Position numbers and translations under genes: made by a program
Part shown: positions 57,466 to 64,000 of the stretch, piece after piece
How positions within the stretch are numbered: the stretch's first letter is position 1
Layout of the letters: each line of letters begins with the position of its first letter
Assembly: GCA_963922205.1 (NCBI GenBank)
Contig: CAWUHX010000031.1
Location: forward strand, 248,001-312,000
Direction: 5' to 3'
Length of the DNA stretch: 64,000 nt
From: Romanomermis culicivorax
Taxonomy: Eukaryota > Nematoda > Enoplea > Mermithida > Mermithidae
The notes under the pieces: generated by a model
What the model saw: only the letters and a program-made list of their open reading frames with translations
Databases searched by the model: none
What the model was told of the DNA's origin: nothing

Positions 57466-57767
57466 AGGCTTTACCGGTTGGGCTCATTTTTCCTATTAAT
57501 CATATCTTCCTTAATTTTAGGGTACATATTTTCTATTGCTATGTAATTTTAGTTTTTAATACTATTCTATTAATTGTCTCTCTGTTTTCTATTATTTGTC
57601 CCTATTTTGGCTTTTATTTTTCTACTTTTTTATTTTCCTTCATTTTATTTCTTATGTTCTGTCTGGTGTCTACAATAGATGCATACAGGACGGTAGGATA
57701 TATTGGAGAGACAAAAGCATAAGGGACAGAGGCCTGAAAAAAACATTTACTGCCCCCCGGCAGTGAT

Positions 57768-58635
57768 CCCCCGGGCTCCAAATTTTACCGGGCCCGGGCC
57801 TGATATGTAGTCTATAATATACATACTAATTGCATTCAGTGTTTTTTTTTGTACTCGGTCCATTTGCACCGGTACAAACGACCTCTCAAAAACCGTTTGT
57901 ACTCCGAAATTTGCAAAAAATTGCTGAAAAAAGGATTCATTGTTATAAAATGCAACAAACATGTTGTGAAGTTGGCCATTTCCACGAGACACATAAGAAG
58001 GCTACAAATTCAGACACATAAAACACTTGATCATGAGGCACATAACATGCACTAGTGACATACTCCACAAAAAGCTTTTATTATTATTATGCCACAGCTG
58101 CTAGTTTGTCGTTTTCGATGTGGACGCATAACAAACAAGTCCCAAAAGTCCATTGATACTGAATACTGACAGCTGTTGAGTAACAAAAAAATTTTTTGTC
58201 CAAAAATTTTCGTTTGTACTGGTACAAACGAAGCCCAAATTTTCGTTTGTACCCTGAACCGTTTCGTTTGTAAAGTACAAAAAAGCACTGCTTGAATTAT
58301 GTAACAACTAACAACAAAAAATTGTAAAATAGTATACTCCATTCATTCAAGCAAAATTTTTCAACTCTACTCATGCATTTTTCCAAAACAGGGAGACTAT
58401 GTTGGGACTTGGGACTTGCAACTAACAACAATAACAAGTCAAGGAATATAGTAGGTTGGGTTGGTAAATGGCAATAATACGACCTGATGAACGAGTCACA
58501 CACAACAGGAAATCGGTAGTGTATCATATTCATATCCACTTTTCTAAACGTGCATAATACGTAACAGCTTACTCAGGCCCGGACCTTGCCTGACCGACCG
58601 GGCCTGAACCGGGCCCGGGTACCCGGTCGATCACT
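57768..58635. mobile_element. GC-ended transposon, interrupted by another element
   Basis: The left end GGCAGTGATCCCCCGGGCTCC and inner CCGGGCCCGGGCCTG mirror the right CAGGCCCGGACC...CCGGGTACCCGGTCGATCACT. A single end of the same family is at 32149-32215. No gene was recognised. Exact ends and target duplication are uncertain. Confidence 0.55.
57837..58290. repeat. hAT-like MITE with GGTACAAACG motifs
   Basis: The ends are CAGTGTTTTTTTTTGTAC and GTACAAAAAAGCACTG. Flanks ATTGCATT and CTTGAATT agree at 6 of 8 positions, so this may be a diverged 8-bp duplication. ACCGGTACAAACG and TACTGGTACAAACG recur near the ends. Its ends resemble the element at 26748-28522. Confidence 0.7.
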
Positions 58636-58639
58636 ACCC

Positions 58640-60585
58640 CCGGACTAGGTGGTCAAATTTCTTAATAACACTGGTATAGGAAAAATTGATTTAGCGGTGG
58701 TGACTAAAATTTGGCATTTTATAATTGGCTTGTGTTTAAACCCATGCAGCAATTTACACAATGAACTGCGGAGTTATAGTGGAACATGTTGTGAGTCTGT
58801 GCGCTTAATTTGGTCTTTCTGTAGTTAAATTTGATTGTCATTTACTGATATGACTACATCTACCCTATGGAACCGTGTGTATAAATTTTGTGATGATCAT
58901 TGGGACCAGGGCAAATCTTTTATTATTAAACATTTTACCGATACCGTGTTTCACGATGTTGTGAGATGGGACTAGCGCAAGAGAGGAAGGAAGGCTCAGG
59001 CCGGAAACCCAAAATAATGACCAAGTCTAATATCAAACGCCTGCCAGAAATGGTGAACAAACAGACTAGATTTCGACCCGACAACTGGCCAAAAAATTTA
59101 ACTGTCATCATTCTCGACAAACATTAAATTGTTGTTTGTTTTTTTCTCTGTCATACATGATTCCTATCTTTTTGTTTTCTACAGGATTCAAGTGCCATCG
59201 ACTTTTGACAAAATTTTCTGGCTGTGAATTCATTGTGGATGATGAATCTTATATTGCATTTTCTGATTCACATGGGACTAATGTTGGATATGGGACGATG
59301 AGAAGTCTGCTCCAAAGACTGTTATATTTAAGCCCTCCAAGGAATTTGAGGAAAAATTGATGGTTTGGGTAGCATACATTCCCACGGTCAGGTTGCGTCA
59401 GGGTATTGGAAATGCCAAAATATAGTGTATAGTAAACTTTATAAAGAGAGAGCAAAAAATAGAATGCGCGTAGAAATGAAATATTTCAAATATGCTCATC
59501 TTTGAAGAAATGAGACTATGCAATGGAAATTAGTCTTCTCTTCGTCAATGGCATTCGTTAAAAATATCTATCAGTAATTCAAACCATTTTTAAAATAAAC
59601 GAAAACAAGCGTAACACTATGAGCATAGGAATAATGCAGTGGAAACTAGTTTATTCGATTCCATGGTGTTGTATTAAAATTTCTATTAGCAGGGTATGTA
59701 GATACATATTTCAAACTAGTCTTATCATATTTTTGGGCTACTACATAATGAACGAAAACATACGTTTCCTCAGTTACATTTCATAGTTTGTTGATTTTTT
59801 CAAATGAGTTGCTGTTCGCAAAACCATTTCATCAAATCGAAATGATTATGGCGACATTCTTTAAAGATATTTTATGTTATTTTACTTTTTTGATTAATTC
59901 TGCAATCTGTGGTTCGAAATTAATAATAAATGAAATCAACAGTGATGATTCAACGAAACCTGAAAAAAGGAATACATCGAACTGATTGCATTCGCTGCGT
60001 TCGAAACTGGAAATGGGCCTTCTATGCAATTAAGGGACTTCAGTCTTCATGGCTATAAAATTGTTCTAGTGCCTGCATTTCATAAAGGTGTTAAAGCCCT
60101 AACTATTGAACTTACAGCTAATTTATAGAACTCTCGTATTACGAATGATTATTTTGTTTTTGGTGGCAGTGCTGTTGCAAATGTAAATTTGAAAGTTGGT
60201 AGTCCGTTAGTTGGTTTTCGACAAAAATTCACAGAAACGCCGTCACTGTTTGGTTTCCTAAAAAATGTGAACGTTCGTCCACATGCAATTTTATTACTTC
60301 AACGTCCTGATGGCATTCCATAAATTAAATTATCGGAAAAAGTTCCATATATCAAAATTGATAATCAAGATTTCGCGAACCACATTGCGAGATATTGTTG
60401 TTTATGGAAGATGGTCAGTGGCTGAATTTTATAATATTTTTGAAGACATTTGTTCTAGCCTGTCAGACAGAAATTATGTCCTTCGAGAATTTGATATACC
60501 AGTGCATCTTGAATCTGATTTTTCTCTCAATCGCTGTACTGTAGAAACAATCCAAATTTAGCCCGAGAAGTTCAAAATTGGACGA
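58640..60585. other. Unassigned, possibly decayed coding sequence
   Basis: No family recognised. At about 60000-60570 the plus strand has several consecutive frames with protein-like composition broken by stops and shifts. Because they run into the KIAA1586-like pseudogene, they may be its upstream part or another decayed transposon gene. Confidence 0.35.
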
Positions 60586-60589
60586 CCGA

Positions 60590-62270
60590 CATCAGGAGCA
60601 GAAAATGATTGCCGCGGAACTAGATTTTTATTCGAAGAGAACATCATCAATGTAGCCGGAATCTGTCAGGCGACATTATCGTGAGGAAATTGAAGATGAA
60701 GCTATGGACACTGCGCAATGCAGCAGTTGGATTGAACCTGATCTGTATTAAAGCCTTAGAAGTGAGAAGGTTTACCGAAAGATTCAAATGGACATTGATA
60801 TGCAGAAGATGAATGAAATATGCAGCATCGTTAATAGGCCAGACGATCTATCGAGTTCTGGGTTGCTAGAAAACGCTGTAAATTCGGCTGGTGAAGTGGT
60901 TATAAATATGATTTCAAATGTACTACACCGAGAGTGGCAAACAACAGCTTTTTTCAAATCTGACTGGTTAAATTAAATACAACTTCATCAGTCTGGCATT
61001 CTGCCGAACCAACCCATTGAAAACAATCGCGTATGGTTTGAATATTTGCTAAATCAAGCAGACCTCCACAATCTAAATATAGACGCCGATTGTGCAGTAA
61101 ATATTACGAAAAATTCGGCTTAGATAATCCTTATTGTCCGGCATTGGCCGATCCGACATTGAATGCTTTTTATGAATCCCACCAACAAAAAATTTCAGAA
61201 CATGCTGCACTCAAACAACATCAGCTAGTCATTCCAAAGCTTCAAGCAAGGGACAAAGATAATATTCCACAACAATTCAATAAGATATAAAAGCAGAAGG
61301 AACTTGGAGACAAAGGTCGACGATGCGTATGTTACGAACAGTTTATGTTGAAACTAAAATAAATTTGCCTTTTTTCACATCCAAAAATTGTTCAACTGCA
61401 AGAAATGAATGGGGTATTTCTTGGATATCATCATTGTGATAAAAATGCAGCAGCTCGTATGATTACCGTGATAAGCAAAGAAATGCACGATCAGCTAATT
61501 AGACACTTGATGGAAAAGCATTGATTCTGGATCGATCGACAGATAACAGCCAGAATCATTATTTGATAACATACTCTCAAGCCTTAGAATCAAATATTCC
61601 AATAATATATTACTGCAAGCTAATTCTATTAGAAGTTGACGAAACAGCTAGTGGTCTATTCCAAGCATTGTGCAATGTGTGAGAAGCAGAAAAGTATGGA
61701 TTTGCACGTTATCTCAAGACTAATCTACGTGGTTTTGCTTCCAATGATACGGCGGTAATGATTGGAAAAAACAATGGTGTGAAAAAGCTCATCTGTGACT
61801 GGACAGTGAATAATGTTTATGGTATTCATTGTTTAGCGTGCAGACTGCATTTGGCTATCAGAGCAGCAATCGGTTCAATTTCATGATTTACACAATTTGA
61901 ATCAACTGTGAACAAGTTGAATAACTTCTACAACCGCCATGGCCATAAAAGAAAAGCACATCTGCGACAGTTGGCCCATGTTCTTGATATCGGTATGATG
62001 GAACTTTTGTATATTTTTGAAATACGATGGATCACTTCCGAATCCAAGGTGCTAACCAACATAAATGGTACCTGGTTCTTGATTTTTAGTGACCTCAAAT
62101 CAATATCAGTGGACCTTAGCTTCAACAGGCTTACTGTCAAAACTAAAGAACAAAAAATTTTCTCCTTGCACTTCAATTTACATGCAATGTTTTGCTGTAG
62201 ATTTTGTAAAAATCTATTTATTGTTGTTAAATTTAATAGTTGGATTTCCAACAAAAATTATGCACTCCTA
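60590..62270 (+). pseudogene. KIAA1586-like (hAT-related) transposase pseudogene
   Basis: In order on the plus strand: a zinc-finger-like block (LCSKYYEKFGL...ALADP...ISEHAALKQHQ) at about 61085-61240; a block with HCDKNAAARMITVISKEMHD at about 61430-61500; LDRSTDN..NHYLI at 61529; EVDETASGL at about 61635; GFAS.D..VMIGKNNG at about 61733; and IHCLACRLHLAIRAAIG at about 61827. This is the RNase-H-fold region of KIAA1586/DUF4371-type proteins. I count several stops and at least two frameshifts, so it is inactive. The N-terminal limit is uncertain. Confidence 0.75.
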
Positions 62271-62274
62271 AGTT

Positions 62275-64000
62275 TGTGCCAAATTTTAGTCACCACATGT
62301 TGTATAGTGAACTATAGGTGGCGCCATAGCGTCAACCTATAATATATTTGGAAGAGCCAAAAGCATGAATCTTGAGTTTTTTTTCATAATTTCTTGCTTA
62401 GGGACAAACTATGGGGTGGTGGTCATTTGACCTCTTTCTGCAAATGGTGCTTGGTAGTGCTCCAAAAACATACAAAAACTGCGTTTTTGGGGCTTTTAGT
62501 TCCAGCATGCCTTACATTGTGTAGCATTCCCGAGCTTGATACTTCACTCCATGCATCCAACCACGTTCTCCCAACTTTTTTGAAAATACGGCCTCAATCC
62601 AAATTTGATGGTTTTCGGATCAAAGTCCCAAGAACCACCAAAATTCTACAATTTTGTTACATACAATTTATAGCTTTAAAAAATATTTTTTGCAGTAATG
62701 CACTACGGTGTCAAAATTTTTAGCAATTTCAATGGCACCAGTAAGGTTCATTGACATTGGTATAAGCTGAAACTGGGGATCAGCAATTTAATTCCGACGT
62801 TGAGATTATCCTCAGACCAGTTAGTGCTATCAGCCTCAGGTTTTTGTAGTGCTTGAGGACACTGTTTCAATTACGGACATAAGTTGTAAAAAACAAATTG
62901 ATGATAATTTGTCCATCCATCACTATTTTTTGCTAGAGGGAGAGGCAGGGTTTCGAATCAGTCAGGAGCTAGAATGCTATTGATTTACCATAGTGAAGTC
63001 ATCCATTATCAGCATGATTGTACATCATATGTATTGGGAAAGAATTAACTGTGATTGACAATATTCTAGAGGAAGGACAAAATGCACATAGAATCTGCCA
63101 TCTACTACTTGAAAGAAGGTGGGGGAAAAATTATCTCCGAAAAGTTGGTAGAGTGGGGCAATGGGAGGTTGGATGGCAATGTGATGGCAGGAGAAGAAAT
63201 TAAGCATGGTTCGCCCCTGCAATGTTTGAGGGGTGAAATATTTCACGGGTGTGCTAGTTGATGGATGCATAGAGGAAACAGATTGGAAGGTAGAAGGGGC
63301 AGAAGTGATGGTAGAAGTGGTGATGGGGAGCATGAAGATGTAGAAAAAGTGATGGTAGTCAGAGCCAGGGCCGTAGCCAGGAATTTTTTGAGGGGGGATG
63401 GGATGAGCGAAAAAAAGTTTCTGGCCCAGAGTGCCGGGAAAATTTTCCGGTTTTTACACTCTAAAAAACTGGAAAATTAATCTTCATAGCAATGAAAATA
63501 AATTGGAATTAAACTAATGGGTCGTAATATTTCGGCGTGTAGTGCCGAGAAAATTTTCGGATTTTCGTGTTCTAAATTGTCGAAAATGAATGTTTACAAC
63601 AATTATTCCCAGATGGAAACTCTAAATTTACAGTCTTGGAATGACGTTTTTATCGTTTTTCAATGTGGATTGTGAAGGGTCACGTTTCAGAATGTATGGA
63701 AAACTCCAAACAAAGTGGGAGAATAAAATTTTAAGAAGTGATGAAAAACCTCAATTATCAGCAAAACATACATGTAATTGGGGGAGGGGGGACTCCCCAG
63801 TAATCGTCGGCCATATCGCTAGCTATTGGGCGACTCTCTAGGGTTTTCCAATCCTACGGCTGGCCATATGGTGGTCATAGGGACCCCCATACTTTTGGTC
63901 GGAAAAATACTGAAAAATGTCAATTTTTGAACAAAAAATGGTCAAAAACGTAAATTTTCTTGGCGCTTTGCGCTATGGATACATTTTTACGGCTTTTTAG
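62275..64000. other. Repeats and unassigned sequence at the right edge
   Basis: No gene recognised. It includes a transposon end at 63366-63381 (CAGGGCCGTAGCCAGG, like 37610) and a palindrome module in reverse sense near 63530 (TTCGGCGTGTAGTGCCGAG followed by AAAATTTTC). Another, CTTGGCGCTTTGCGC, is at 63959, and a G-rich stretch lies at 63780-63795. Confidence 0.4.

Noticed and set aside
1..64000. tRNA, rRNA or snRNA genes
   Set aside because: I recognised none by reading, but a covariance-model scan was not possible, so absence is not shown.

Overview
The window looks like a piece of an invertebrate metazoan nuclear genome. It is AT-rich, its genes are split by introns of about 60 bp to 10 kb, and most of it is transposable-element sequence at several stages of decay. 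I cannot name the species. Only three host genes are visible. They are a p24/TMED cargo-receptor gene (40079-40925, +), a 5-formyltetrahydrofolate cyclo-ligase (MTHFS) gene whose first intron is about 9.7 kb long (41279-51736, +), and a convergent coiled-coil gene I do not recognise (51967-57275, -).

Region 1-17.2 kb: after a decayed hAT transposase scrap comes a 15.2-kb LTR retroelement on the minus strand (1963-17150). It has LTRs of about 1.43 kb and an ATCA target duplication. Read on its own strand the order is: LTR; a 3.6-kb leader with a tandem array of about 66-bp units; a gag-like region; an ORF with a membrane span; a secreted cysteine-containing glycoprotein-like region; a membrane-anchored glycoprotein-like region; protease-like domain 1; a second protease-like domain; reverse transcriptase; RNase H; integrase; LTR. 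The glycoprotein-like segment lies before pol and in frame with it, which is not the usual gag-pol-env order. Stops, frameshifts and lost catalytic residues show that the copy is dead.

Region 17.2-40 kb: layered repeats. A 5'- and 3'-truncated CR1/Jockey-type LINE is broken by a 1.3-kb hAT-like element and by G-tract MITEs that carry 8-bp target duplications, one of them nested in another copy of itself. Further along are a second hAT-like element containing an L1/Tx1-type LINE fragment, a 1.5-kb terminal-inverted-repeat element, several MITEs and a pogo-type remnant. A short module ending in a GC-rich palindrome (consensus CCGGCGCTTCGCGCCGG) recurs more than 20 times on both strands.

Region 40-57 kb: the host genes. 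TMED and MTHFS are head to tail, about 350 bp apart, and each start codon lies one base after a polypyrimidine-AG splice acceptor, which suggests spliced-leader trans-splicing. MTHFS intron 1 holds a repeat copy (44378-50498) that is itself interrupted by a 4.68-kb Tc1/mariner-type transposon (44609-49288). That transposon has an intact 350-aa transposase and a divergent two-exon gene predicted to encode a BEN-domain protein. The empty form of its target site is present at about 35253 in a related repeat.

Region 57-64 kb: nested repeats, a decayed KIAA1586-like (hAT-related) transposase pseudogene, and unassigned sequence.
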